From NCBI RefSeq assembly GCF_028737215.1, contig NZ_JAQZAM010000003.1, positions 1-64,000 of the forward strand: 64,000 bases of DNA. Reading direction: 5' to 3'. The stretch comes from Actinomycetospora chibensis (GTDB lineage: Bacteria; Actinomycetota; Actinomycetes; Mycobacteriales; Pseudonocardiaceae). Positions 22,557-31,560 of this stretch are shown here, piece after piece (the stretch's first letter is position 1; each line of letters opens with the position of its first letter). The notes under the pieces were generated by a model. That model had not been told where the DNA came from. It searched no databases and was given only the letters and a program-made list of their open reading frames with translations. Position numbers and translations under genes: made by a program.

Positions 22557-23669
22557 TCACCCCCGCGTGAGCCCGGCCGCGACGGTGCCGCGGGGGGCGA
22601 CTCGGGCGTCGGTGCGGGCGCGAGCGGCCTCGGCAGGGCTGCCGGGCGGGGCGGAGGTGACGTCCACGACGCGGATCGGTGGACCGACGTCGATCCACGT
22701 CGGCACGTACTCGGCACGCGCGACGCGCCACCGCCCGTCGGGACTCCGGGTGAACGTGAAGCGGCCGAGGGCGCCGTCGTCGGTGCCCGGGGTCTCCTGG
22801 TCGGCGAGCTGATTGCCGAGGCCGTAGGCGACCCACTCGTCGCCGAGGCGTTCGAAGGGTTGCACGACGTGCGCATGGTGGCCGATGAGCAGGTCGATGT
22901 CGGGGCTCGCGAGCAGCTCGGGGGCGAGGCGCAGCTGCTGGGCGTTCGGCTCGGGGTCGTTCTCGGTGCCCCAATGGGCGGACAGGACGACGACGTCGGC
23001 GCCGGCGGCACGGGCGCGCGATGCGGCGGCGAGCACCGGGGAGGGGTCGAGCATCGCCACGCTCCACGGATCGCCGGGCCGGGCGTCGTCGTTGACGCCG
23101 AAGGTGGCCGACAGGTGCGCCACCCGGACGCCGTGCACGTCGTGCAGCGTCGTGGCCGCCGCCTCGGCGGGTGTCCGGGCCGTGCCCGCGTGCCGCACAC
23201 CGGCGGCGTCGAGGGCGCCGAGCGTGCGCGCGACGCCGTCCGTGCCCTGGTCGAGCGCGTGGTTCGACGCCGTGCTGCACCCGTCGTACCCGACGGCGGC
23301 CAGCGACCGGGCGAGCTCGGGTGGCGCATTGAACGCCGGGTAGCCGGCGTACGGGCCGCCGGGCCGGGCGAGCGGGACCTCGAGGTGGCAGAGCGCCAGG
23401 TCGGCGCCGGAGATGATCGGGGCGAGCGCGGCGAGCTGCGGCGCGAAGTCCGGCACACCGCCGCCGTCGGCCAGGGCCTGTGCGGTCACCGTCGGGTGGA
23501 CCAGGACGTCCCCGCCGGCGACGAGGGTGAACGACGTCGGAGCGGGGGGCCCGGCCGACGGTCGGGCGGACGCTGCGGGGGAAGGGGCCGAGGAGGGCGC
23601 ACACCCGACGAGCACCGCGCAGGCCAGGAGGACGAGGGCGCGGACGAGCACACGCCCAGGGTGCGGCAC
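22557..23669 (-). CDS. CapA family (poly-gamma-glutamate synthesis-type) lipoprotein
   Basis: This protein of about 370 residues has an N-terminal hydrophobic segment ending in lipobox L-V-G-C, a Ser/Ala/Pro linker, then a CapA metallophosphatase-like domain. Its motifs are LVAGGDVLVHP, CHLEVPLA, ASNHALDQG, LSAHWGTEND and LIGHHAHVVQP, which supply the metal-binding His/Asp/Asn set. CapA proteins accompany poly-gamma-glutamate export, but the biochemical reaction is unsettled. GTG 23669 is the likeliest start; GTG 23651 is possible, and neither has a clear ribosome site. It starts 14 nt after the S9 peptidase stop, so it ends the four-gene operon. Confidence 0.82.
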   Translation of the reverse strand: MPHPGRVLVRALVLLACAVLVGCAPSSAPSPAASARPSAGPPAPTSFTLVAGGDVLVHPTVTAQALADGGGVPDFAPQLAALAPIISGADLALCHLEVPLARPGGPYAGYPAFNAPPELARSLAAVGYDGCSTASNHALDQGTDGVARTLGALDAAGVRHAGTARTPAEAAATTLHDVHGVRVAHLSATFGVNDDARPGDPWSVAMLDPSPVLAAASRARAAGADVVVLSAHWGTENDPEPNAQQLRLAPELLASPDIDLLIGHHAHVVQPFERLGDEWVAYGLGNQLADQETPGTDDGALGRFTFTRSPDGRWRVARAEYVPTWIDVGPPIRVVDVTSAPPGSPAEAARARTDARVAPRGTVAAGLTRG

Positions 23670-23683
23670 GGGCGCCCGCGGCG

Positions 23684-25528
23684 TCAGGACGAGGACGTCC
23701 CGAAGTGCGTGCAGAGCCAGTCCACGCACTCGTGGATGAAGCGCACGCGGTTCTCGGTGCGCTGGATCTCGTGGCCCTCGTCGTCGAAGAGCAGGTACTT
23801 CATCGGCACGCCGGCGGCCTTGGCGCCGTGGACGGCGAGCTCGGCCTCGTGCACCGGGACGTTGGTGTCGAACTTGCCGTGGATCACCAGCAGGGGAGCG
23901 CGCAGGTGATCCATGCGGTGCACGGGGGAGAGCTCGCGGAGCAGGTTGCGGTCGTGGATCGGGTGGCCGTACTCGCCGACCGCGGCGTCGGCGATCCACG
24001 GCTCGGTGCGCGCGAAGAACGTCTCGAAGTCGGCCATGCCGCACACGTCGATGCCGACCGCGAAGAGCTCGGGGTGGTTCACCAGCGCCGCGAGGGTGAG
24101 ATAGCCGCCGTAGGAGCGGCCCATGACGCCGACCCGCGCGGGATCGGAGACACCGGCGTCGACGAGGTGCTCGACGCACGTCGCGACGTCGCGGATCGCC
24201 GCGAAGCGGCCCGCGCCGTTGTCGGCGTTGACGAACGAGCGCCCGAACCCCGAGGAGCCGCGCACGTTGGCCGCGTAGACGGCGATGCCCCGGGCGAGCA
24301 GGTGCTGGTAGAGCGGGGTGAACACGGGGCGCTCCTGCGCCTCCGGCCCCCCGTGCAAGTAGATCACCGTGGGCAGGGGCCCCGCTTGGCCCCGCGGCCG
24401 GTAGAGCCACCCGGGCAGGCGCAGGCCGTCGGGGGTGGTGACGACCTCGAGCGTCGGGTGCACGAGCTGCCCCGGCGACCAGGACGGCTCCTCCTGCGGG
24501 CAGATCAGCGCGGTGGTGTCCGACGAGAGCTCGTGGCACCACACGGCGGCGGGCACCTCGGGGGCCTGGATGCCCATGACCAGGGAGTCGCCGTCGTGGC
24601 TGAAGACCGCGCTGGTGACGACGTCGCCGGGCGGGGCGTAGGCCTGGGACTTGCCGGAGGAGATGTCGAGCAGGTCGACCTCGCTGCGCCCCTCGGCGTT
24701 CCACACGAGCGCGGCGACCATCGCGTCCTCGGTGAGGGCGAAGCGCTCGAGCTCGGCGTCGAGGCGCTCGGCGAGCACCTCGGGCGTCATCGGCCGGGCG
24801 TCGGTCGCGACGTCGACGCGGACCAGCGCCGCGCGCTCGCGCCCGCCGTCGGTGAGCAGGTACATCTGGGTGCCGTCGGGGCAGAACCGGCCGGCGACCA
24901 CGCTGGAGTCCCGGGTGATCGCCACCGGGTGCTCGACCGCACCCGGCGGGCCGCCCGGTCCGCGCCCGGAGTCGATCTCGTGCCAGCCCTCGGTGCCGTC
25001 GAGGTCGACGATGCCGACGTGGCGTGACCCGCGACGACCGCGGCGCAGCAGCACCCGGCGCCGGTCGCGGCTCACGTCGAGGATCTGCAGGGCGTGCCCC
25101 GAGCCCACCCGCTGGCGCTGGGAGGACTCGGCGTCGACCAGCCACGCGGTGGTGGTCTCGTAGTCGGACTCGGTGATCGCCAGCACCGAGCCGGTGTGGG
25201 TGAAGCGGTCGAGGGTCACCGCGCCGCGGTCGCCGTCGCCGACCCCGCGGACCGGCCGCAGGTCGCTGCCGTCCGGCCGGACGATGCACACGTTGCTGCG
25301 CTCGCCGCCGTCGGGCGCGGTCTCGACCGCCAGCCACAGCCCGTCCGGCGACCAGCGGACGGTCGAGACGAGCTCGTCACCCGTGTCGAGCGACCACTCC
25401 TCGCCGGTGGCCCGGCGATGCATGCGCACCTGCGGCCGGCCGTCCCCGTCCCAGACGAAGGCGATCGTGGTGCCGTCCGGCGAGGGGCTGGGCGACCAGC
25501 AGCGTGTGGCGCTGATCCACTCGTCCAC
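23684..25528 (-). CDS. S9 family prolyl-oligopeptidase-like peptidase
   Basis: This 614-residue protein has an N-terminal beta-propeller (to ~360, with repeated blade motifs such as SPSPDGTTIAFVWDG and WSPDGLWLAVE) and a C-terminal alpha/beta hydrolase. The triad is Ser in MGRSYGGYL (~470), Asp in GKFDTNVPVHEA and His in DEGHEIQR. It resembles acylaminoacyl peptidases, which release N-acylated or short capped peptides. There is no signal peptide, so it is cytosolic. GTG 25528 is preceded by AAGGAGGA. It lies 52 nt after the amidotransferase gene, in the same operon. Confidence 0.9.
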   Translation of the reverse strand: MDEWISATRCWSPSPSPDGTTIAFVWDGDGRPQVRMHRRATGEEWSLDTGDELVSTVRWSPDGLWLAVETAPDGGERSNVCIVRPDGSDLRPVRGVGDGDRGAVTLDRFTHTGSVLAITESDYETTTAWLVDAESSQRQRVGSGHALQILDVSRDRRRVLLRRGRRGSRHVGIVDLDGTEGWHEIDSGRGPGGPPGAVEHPVAITRDSSVVAGRFCPDGTQMYLLTDGGRERAALVRVDVATDARPMTPEVLAERLDAELERFALTEDAMVAALVWNAEGRSEVDLLDISSGKSQAYAPPGDVVTSAVFSHDGDSLVMGIQAPEVPAAVWCHELSSDTTALICPQEEPSWSPGQLVHPTLEVVTTPDGLRLPGWLYRPRGQAGPLPTVIYLHGGPEAQERPVFTPLYQHLLARGIAVYAANVRGSSGFGRSFVNADNGAGRFAAIRDVATCVEHLVDAGVSDPARVGVMGRSYGGYLTLAALVNHPELFAVGIDVCGMADFETFFARTEPWIADAAVGEYGHPIHDRNLLRELSPVHRMDHLRAPLLVIHGKFDTNVPVHEAELAVHGAKAAGVPMKYLLFDDEGHEIQRTENRVRFIHECVDWLCTHFGTSSS

Positions 25529-25580
25529 CGGCCCGCGTCCTCCTTCGGTTGAGCACGATTCACCGTCGCGGGCACGGTAC

Positions 25581-27356
25581 CTACGTGATGCCGTGCTCCT
25601 GCAGCCACATCTCGAGCAGGGCCACCTGCCACAGCGCGTTGGCGCCGAGGTTGGTGCGGCTCGAGTTCGGGTCGTCGAGCATCGTCGCCACGGCGTCGGG
25701 CCGGAACAGGCCCCGCGACGTGGCGGCCGGGTCGGTCAGCGCGCCCCGCACCCGCTCCAGGACGGGGCCCGAGAGCTGGCGGATCGCCGGCACCGGGAAG
25801 TAGCCCTTCCTGCGGTCGATGATCTCGTCGGGCAGGACGCCGCGCGCCGCCGCCTTGAGCACGCCCTTGCCGCCGTCGGCGAGCTTGTACTCCGGCGGGC
25901 AGGCGCCCATCGTCTCGACGAACTCGTGGTCGAGGAACGGCACGCGCGCCTCGAGGCCCCACGCCATCGTCATGTTGTCGACGCGCTTCACGGGGTCGTC
26001 GACGAGCATGATCGTGGTGTCGAGGCGCAGCGCGGCGTCCACCGCGGAGTCGGCCCCCGGCCGCCCGAAGTGCTCGGCGACGAACGCGCGGCTGACGTCG
26101 TCGTCCACGAGAGCCTCGGGGGTGAGCAGCTGCGCGACCTCGGAGTGCGGGCGGTCGAAGAACGCCTTCTGGTACGAGTCGAGCGCGGCGTCGCGGGCGA
26201 CCCCGGCCAGCGGCGGGTACCAGTCGTAGCCGCCGAGGATCTCGTCCGCGCCCTGGCCCGACTGCACCACCTTGATCGACTTCGAGACCTCGCGGGAGAG
26301 CAGGTAGAAGGCGACGACGTCGTGGCTGACCATGGGCTCGGCCATCGCCGCGACGGCCCCCGCCAGGGCGTCGTCGGTCTCGTGCTTGGGGACCGTGAAC
26401 CTCACGTGGTCGGTGCCGTAGGTCTTCGCGACGAGGTCGGAGTAGTCGAACTCGTCGCCGGACTCGCCGCCCTCGGCCTCGAAGCCGATGGAGAACGTCT
26501 TGAGGTCCTTCTGACCCATTTCCGCGAGCAGGGCGACGACGATCGAGGAATCGATGCCGCCCGAGAGCAGCACCCCGACCGGCACGTCGGCGACCATGCG
26601 CCGCTCGACCGCGGTGCGCAGCGAGTCGAGCGCCGTCTGCGCCCATTCCTGCGCGGAGCGGTCGCCGTCGCGCGTGAACTCGGGCTCCCAGTAGGTCCAG
26701 TCGGTGGTGCCGCCGTCGGGGGAGATCGTGCGGATCGTCGCGGGCGGGAGCTTCCGCACGCCCTGCAGGATCGTGCGCGGCGCGGGGACCACCGAGTGGA
26801 AGCTCATGTAGTGGTGCAGCGCGACGCGGTCGACGTCGGTGTTCAGCCCGCCGCCGGCCAGCAGCGCGGGCAGTGACGACGCGAAACGGACCGCGCCCGG
26901 CACCTGGGCGACGTAGAGGGGCTTGATCCCGAGGCGGTCGCGGCCGAGCACGAGCTCGCCGGTGCGGCGGTCGGAGACCGCGAACGCGAACATGCCCTTG
27001 AAGTGCTCGACGCACGACGGGCCCCACCGGTGGAAGGCCTTGAGCAGCACCTCGGTGTCCGATGTGGAGAAGAAGCGGTAGCCCTCGGCGTGCAGCTCGT
27101 CGCGCAGCTGCTTGTAGTTGTAGATGATCCCGTTGAAGACCGCGGTGAGGCCGAGGTCGGAGTCGACCATCGGCTGGGCGCCGGTCTCGGACAGGTCGAT
27201 GATCTTCAGGCGCTGGTGGGCCAGCGCGAGCGGCCCGTGGCCGACCACACCCCAGCCGTCGGGCCCCCGGGGCTCGAGGACCCGGGCCATGTCCAGCACG
27301 GTGGCGACCTCGGCCGCCCGGCCGTCGAAGCGGAACTCACCGGCGATGCCGCACAC
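25581..27356 (-). CDS. Asparagine-synthase-like amidotransferase (N-acetylglutaminylglutamine amidotransferase type)
   Basis: This 591-residue protein has a class II glutamine amidotransferase domain (nucleophile Cys2 in MCGIAGEF, then EPRGPDGWG and FNGIIYNYK) and a C-terminal asparagine-synthase ATP-pyrophosphatase domain with PP-loop LLSGGIDSSIVVALL (~265) and VVQSGQGADEILGGY. It should adenylate a carboxylate and amidate it with glutamine-derived ammonia. The overall shape and partner genes suit the AsnO-like enzymes that make the terminal amide of NAGGN, a dipeptide osmolyte. It starts 42 nt after the ligase fusion; GAGGAGG precedes GTG 27356. Confidence 0.88.
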   Translation of the reverse strand: MCGIAGEFRFDGRAAEVATVLDMARVLEPRGPDGWGVVGHGPLALAHQRLKIIDLSETGAQPMVDSDLGLTAVFNGIIYNYKQLRDELHAEGYRFFSTSDTEVLLKAFHRWGPSCVEHFKGMFAFAVSDRRTGELVLGRDRLGIKPLYVAQVPGAVRFASSLPALLAGGGLNTDVDRVALHHYMSFHSVVPAPRTILQGVRKLPPATIRTISPDGGTTDWTYWEPEFTRDGDRSAQEWAQTALDSLRTAVERRMVADVPVGVLLSGGIDSSIVVALLAEMGQKDLKTFSIGFEAEGGESGDEFDYSDLVAKTYGTDHVRFTVPKHETDDALAGAVAAMAEPMVSHDVVAFYLLSREVSKSIKVVQSGQGADEILGGYDWYPPLAGVARDAALDSYQKAFFDRPHSEVAQLLTPEALVDDDVSRAFVAEHFGRPGADSAVDAALRLDTTIMLVDDPVKRVDNMTMAWGLEARVPFLDHEFVETMGACPPEYKLADGGKGVLKAAARGVLPDEIIDRRKGYFPVPAIRQLSGPVLERVRGALTDPAATSRGLFRPDAVATMLDDPNSSRTNLGANALWQVALLEMWLQEHGIT

Positions 27357-27398
27357 GTGTGGCCTCCTCGGTCACGATCGGTCGGGGAAACGCGCTGG

Positions 27399-29981
27399 TC
27401 AGCGCAGGATCCAGGTGTCCTTCGAGCCCCCGCCGCGCGAGGAGTTGACCACGAGCGAGTCGGCGGGCGCGACCCGGGTGAGCGGCGTCGGGAGGACGGT
27501 CGGGGTGGGCGCGAGGACGACGAACGCCCGCAGGTCGACGACGCGCGGCTCCAGCGTCGTGCCGGTGAACGTCGGGTGGGTGGAGATCCGGATGGTCTCC
27601 TGCGCGACGAACGCCGCGGGGTGCGCGCGCACCGCCGCCGCGACCTCGTCGAGCTCGTGGCTGCTCGCGTAGGGCCCGACCACGATGCCCTGCCCGCCAT
27701 ACCCGTCGACAGGCTTGGTGACGAGCTGGTCGAGGTGGGACAGCACGTACTCGCGCTGCTCGGGATCGGCGCACGACCAGGTCGGGACGGCCGCGAGCGT
27801 CGCCTTCTCGCCGAAGTAGTACTCGGTGAGCGACGAGATGAAGGGGTAGACGCCCTTGTCGTCGACGAGGCCGTTGCCGGGCGCGTTGGCCAGGGTCAGG
27901 CGACCGGTGCGGACGGCGTCGCGGACGGGATCGCCCAGGGGGACCCCCTCGGCGTCCGGCGCGCTGAAGAGCACCTCCTCGTCGATGCGCCGGTAGATCA
28001 CGTCGATCGGGCGCCCGGTGGCGGCCACGGTGATCATCCCGGCCACGGCGCGGAGGTCGCCCGGTGTGAGCAGCGGCACGCCCATCTCCTCGGCGAGCAT
28101 GCGGTGCTCGAAGTGCGCCGAGTCCGTCGTTCCCTCGGTGACCAGGACGAGGACGGGGTCGTGGCCCGCCGCCGGCGGGGCGCACGCGAGCAGGGCCTCG
28201 CGCAGCATCGCCGGGCCCTCGTCGGCGTCGAGCACGCCGTTCGGGGCCTGGAGCTCCGGCAGGACGCTGCGCACGACTCGGCGGTCGGCCATCGCGTAGC
28301 CGATGCCCGAGGGGATGCGCAGGTTGTCCTCGAGGATCTTCCACTCGCCGGCGGCGTCGCAGACGAGGTCGAGGCCGCTGACCAGGGCCCGGACGGCCCC
28401 GGGGTGCAGGTTCATCGCGGTCTCGTGCGGCTGCGGCAGCCAGCGCAGCGCGTCCTCGGGCAGCACGCCGTCGTGCAGGCAGGCGCGCTCGCCGTGCAGG
28501 TCCTGCAGCAATGCCTCGCAGGTGCGCGCCCGCTGGATGAGGCCCTCGGTGAGGGTCTCCCACTCGCCGGGGGTGATGAGGCGGGGCACCAGGTCGAGGG
28601 GGAAGAGGCGCTCGTCGTCGTCGGCCTGGGGGAAGACCATGCCGCGGGCGCGCTGCTCGGCGTCGCGGCTCTTCTCGTGGACGAGCAGCCCGGGCGGGCC
28701 GATCCGCTCGAGCGTCGAGATCAGCCACGAGTACGCGGGGCGGACGGTGCCGTCCTCGGCGACGGCCTCGTCGTAGGCGGGCGGCGCGTAGTCGCCGAGC
28801 AGGACCGGCGCGACCGTCTCTGAGACCGGCGCGTCCACCGGCGAGTCCGGCGCGCCCCGGGTCTCGGCGAGGAGCATGTCGACGACGGCCTCGAGGTTGC
28901 CGTTGCGGTTGGCGCGCTGGCGCTGACGGGCCGCGGAGCTGCCGCGGGCGAGGGCCTCGAGGGCCAGCTCCTCGACGACGTCGCGGTCGCCGGCCTCGTC
29001 CAGGTCGTCGGCGAGGTGCTCGAGCATGAGGCGCACCGCCCGTGACGGGGGCACGAGGTCCCGGCCGGGGACGTCGACGAGGTCGCCCTCGAGGCCGGAG
29101 CGCGCCGCCCGCCAGCTCGCGGCGCGCAGCAGCTCGGGGCGGTACTGCGGCATCGGCCGGCCCTCGACGTGCGCGCGCACCCCGTGGCGTACGAGCGCCC
29201 GGGAGAGCCCGGCGATCAGCACCACGCCGTCGACGCTGGGGCTGGCGTCGCAGATGCGCACCTCGACGGTGGCCTGGTGCGCCGACGGACGCATGTCGAA
29301 ATAGACCATGCCGGGGTCGGACATCGTCCCCGAGGCGAGCAGGTCGGCGATCAGGGCGTCGTAGTCGGCGGCGTCGCGCAGCGGGGCCGGGGGACCGGCG
29401 GTCGGCCACCGGTGCCACGCCAGCGTGCGGGAGCTGGCGTAGCCGGTGTCCTCGTTCTTCCAGAACGGCGAGCTCGACGAGAGTGCGAGCAGGACCGGCA
29501 GCCACGGCGCGCTGTGCTGCATCACCGCGACCGCCGCATCACGGTCGGGGACGTCGACGTGCACCTGGGTGCCGCAGATCTGCTGCTCGAAGGCGAGCAT
29601 CTGGTACTCGTCGCGCATCCGCTCGTAGCGGGGCGACGGGGTGATGCCCTCGGCGGAGCCGTCGATCAGTGGGACGCTGCCCGCCCCGACCACGCCGAGA
29701 CCGTGGGAATCGGCGATGTTCGCGAGCATCCCGCGCAGTCGGACGAGATCGGTGCGCAGGTCGGCGAGGTCCGACGTCGGCTGGGAGTTCGTCTCGATGA
29801 TCGAGGGCTTGAGCTCCGGGGCGAACGCCTCGCCGTCCAGGGCCTGCAGCTCGTCGAGCAGCTCCGGGACGCGGGGCACTGCCGACCGGGACTCCAGGTC
29901 GACGAGGTGGAACTCCTCCTCGACACCCATCACGACCTCGCCCGCGGGGGTCAGGCGGCGGTCCGTCGGTCGCGTTCCCAT
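27399..29981 (-). CDS. Carboxylate-amine ligase (YbdK/GCS2) fused to circularly permuted ATP-grasp
   Basis: This 860-residue fusion has a GCS2 (glutamate-cysteine ligase type 2, YbdK) domain at residues ~10-370, with MGVEEEFHLVD, ELKPSIIETNSQP, GTQVHVDVPD and TVEVRICDASPS. A circularly permuted type 2 ATP-grasp domain follows at ~395-855, with RPAYSWLISTLERIGPPG, ILEDNLRIPSGIGYAM, LVTKPVDGYGGQGIVVGP and the C-terminal NSSRGGGSKDTWIL. Both form amide or peptide bonds from ATP-activated carboxylates; the GCS2 half usually uses a glutamate gamma-carboxylate. Together they should build a short gamma-glutamyl or dipeptide product. ATG 29981 follows TAAGTT by 8 nt. It heads the operon. Confidence 0.9.
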   Translation of the reverse strand: MGTRPTDRRLTPAGEVVMGVEEEFHLVDLESRSAVPRVPELLDELQALDGEAFAPELKPSIIETNSQPTSDLADLRTDLVRLRGMLANIADSHGLGVVGAGSVPLIDGSAEGITPSPRYERMRDEYQMLAFEQQICGTQVHVDVPDRDAAVAVMQHSAPWLPVLLALSSSSPFWKNEDTGYASSRTLAWHRWPTAGPPAPLRDAADYDALIADLLASGTMSDPGMVYFDMRPSAHQATVEVRICDASPSVDGVVLIAGLSRALVRHGVRAHVEGRPMPQYRPELLRAASWRAARSGLEGDLVDVPGRDLVPPSRAVRLMLEHLADDLDEAGDRDVVEELALEALARGSSAARQRQRANRNGNLEAVVDMLLAETRGAPDSPVDAPVSETVAPVLLGDYAPPAYDEAVAEDGTVRPAYSWLISTLERIGPPGLLVHEKSRDAEQRARGMVFPQADDDERLFPLDLVPRLITPGEWETLTEGLIQRARTCEALLQDLHGERACLHDGVLPEDALRWLPQPHETAMNLHPGAVRALVSGLDLVCDAAGEWKILEDNLRIPSGIGYAMADRRVVRSVLPELQAPNGVLDADEGPAMLREALLACAPPAAGHDPVLVLVTEGTTDSAHFEHRMLAEEMGVPLLTPGDLRAVAGMITVAATGRPIDVIYRRIDEEVLFSAPDAEGVPLGDPVRDAVRTGRLTLANAPGNGLVDDKGVYPFISSLTEYYFGEKATLAAVPTWSCADPEQREYVLSHLDQLVTKPVDGYGGQGIVVGPYASSHELDEVAAAVRAHPAAFVAQETIRISTHPTFTGTTLEPRVVDLRAFVVLAPTPTVLPTPLTRVAPADSLVVNSSRGGGSKDTWILR

Positions 29982-29989
29982 AACGGGCC

Positions 29990-29995
29990 AACTTA
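29990..29995 (-). promoter_or_regulatory. -10 element TAAGTT for ligase operon
   Basis: On the minus strand TAAGTT (TANNNT) lies 8 nt before ATG 29981 without a Shine-Dalgarno sequence between. Transcription of the four-gene operon would start at or just before the start codon. Confidence 0.5.
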
Positions 29996-30079
29996 CGATC
30001 GGTGTGTCACGGCAATGTTTCCGAGCCGCCGTCCACTACCCCTGCGGCGGCGTGTCTCACACCTGACAGACTGCGCGGT

Positions 30080-30550
30080 GTGCGCGTCTTCGTCGGATCG
30101 GACCACGCGGGGTTCGAGCTCAAGGCCCATCTGCTGCGCGAGCTCGCGAAGGCGGGTCACGACGTCGTCGACGTCGGGCCCGAGGAGTTCGACCCCGTCG
30201 ACGACTACCCCCCGTTCTGCGTGGAGACCGGGCGCCGCACCGTCGCGTCCCCCGAGGCCCTCGGCGTCGTCATCGGCGGCTCGGGCAACGGCGAGCAGAT
30301 CGCGGCCAACAAGGTGCCGGGCTGCCGCGCCGCCCTGGCGTGGAACGTCGAGACCGCGCAGCTCGCGCGCAAGCACAACGACGCCCAGGTCGTCTCGGTC
30401 GGCGCGCGGATGCACACCGCGGAGGAGGCGACCGAGATCGTCACGGCGTTCCTCGCGACGGCCTTCGAGGGCGGGCGTCACCAGCGGCGCATCGACATGC
30501 TCACCGCCTACGAGCAGACCGGCGAGCCCCCGGCCCTTCCCCAGGACTGA
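30080..30550 (+). CDS. rpiB: Ribose-5-phosphate isomerase B
   Basis: This 156-residue RpiB/LacA-family protein begins VRVFVGSDHAGFELK, with VIGGSGNGEQIAANKVPG, whose GSGNG loop binds the phosphate and where mycobacterial-type enzymes use a Glu base, and the AWNVETAQLARKHNDAQV active-site helix. It interconverts ribose-5-P and ribulose-5-P in the pentose phosphate pathway. GTG 30080 is chosen because it gives the family N-terminus; CAGACT lies 7 nt upstream, suggesting a leaderless transcript. It is divergent from the ligase operon and 44 nt before nei. Confidence 0.94.
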   Translation: MRVFVGSDHAGFELKAHLLRELAKAGHDVVDVGPEEFDPVDDYPPFCVETGRRTVASPEALGVVIGGSGNGEQIAANKVPGCRAALAWNVETAQLARKHNDAQVVSVGARMHTAEEATEIVTAFLATAFEGGRHQRRIDMLTAYEQTGEPPALPQD

Positions 30551-30594
30551 TGGCCACAGGAGTGACCGGTCGGGTCGCGGGGTAGGCAGGCCCG

Positions 30595-31410
30595 GTGCCC
30601 GAAGGCCACACCATCCGTCGCCTCGCGCGCACCCACACCCGGCGGTTCGTGGGCCACGAGGTGGCCGTGTCGTCCCCGCAGGGCCGTTTCAGCCGGGACG
30701 CCGAGCTCGTGGACGGCCGGGAGCTGCGCGCCGTGGACGCGTACGGCAAACACCTGTTCCACGTCTACGCCGACGACCTGGTCGTGCACGTCCACCTCGG
30801 GCTCTACGGCAAGTTCACGATGCACACCGGCGACGTGACGCCGCCCCGCGGTCAGGTGCGGATGCGCCTCGTCGGGCCGACGCACTGGGCGGACCTGCGC
30901 GGCCCGATCGCCTGCGAGGTGCTCACCGAGGGCGAGGTCGACGGCGTGCGGGCCCGGCTCGGCCCCGACCCGTTGCGCGACGACGCCGACCCCGAGGCGG
31001 CCTGGCGGCGGATCGGCCGGTCCAAGGCTCCGCTGGCCACCCTGCTCATGGACCAGTCGGTGATCGCGGGCGTGGGCAACGTCTACCGGGCCGAGGTCCT
31101 CTTCCGACACGGCCTGGACCCGCTGCTGCCGGGCCGGGAGCTCGGACGGGAACGCTTCGACGCCGTCTGGGCCGATCTCTCCGACCTGCTCGCCGACGGT
31201 GTGCGCCGCGGTGCGATCGACACCGTGCGCCCCGACCACCGTGGTTGTGGTCACGCCCCCGACGAGCCGCACGGCCGCGGCTGCGGCCGGGAGGTCTACG
31301 TGTACCGCCGGACGGGCCAGCCCTGTCGGGTGTGTGGCACGGAGGTCAGCCGCCGTACGCACGCAGCCCGGAATTTGTTCTGGTGCGCGACCTGTCAGGC
31401 CGCGACCTGA
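30595..31410 (+). CDS. nei: DNA glycosylase/AP lyase, Fpg/Nei family
   Basis: This 271-residue protein begins PEGHTIRRLAR, in which Pro2 is the Schiff-base nucleophile after Met removal and Glu3 is catalytic. It then has GKHLFHVYADDLVVHVHLGLYG, the H2TH helix region PLATLLMDQSVIAGVGNVYRAE, and a C-terminal zinc finger with C-R-V-C and C-A-T-C. It excises oxidised pyrimidines in base excision repair. GTG 30595 must be the start because Pro2 has to be N-terminal. Its position after rpiB corresponds to Rv2464c in M. tuberculosis, from memory. Confidence 0.95.
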   Translation: MPEGHTIRRLARTHTRRFVGHEVAVSSPQGRFSRDAELVDGRELRAVDAYGKHLFHVYADDLVVHVHLGLYGKFTMHTGDVTPPRGQVRMRLVGPTHWADLRGPIACEVLTEGEVDGVRARLGPDPLRDDADPEAAWRRIGRSKAPLATLLMDQSVIAGVGNVYRAEVLFRHGLDPLLPGRELGRERFDAVWADLSDLLADGVRRGAIDTVRPDHRGCGHAPDEPHGRGCGREVYVYRRTGQPCRVCGTEVSRRTHAARNLFWCATCQAAT

Positions 31411-31560
31411 CCGTTACGTTTCGCCCTCCGCGTTCGATGCCTCACCCAGGAGGGTGACACGTGCCCCGTCCGTGGCGGGGGAACCCGGACGGTGCGTCGG
31501 CCTTCCCGTGTTCGTCATGTCCGTAAGGTGCGGGTCGTCCGATCCGTCGAGGAGGTATGT

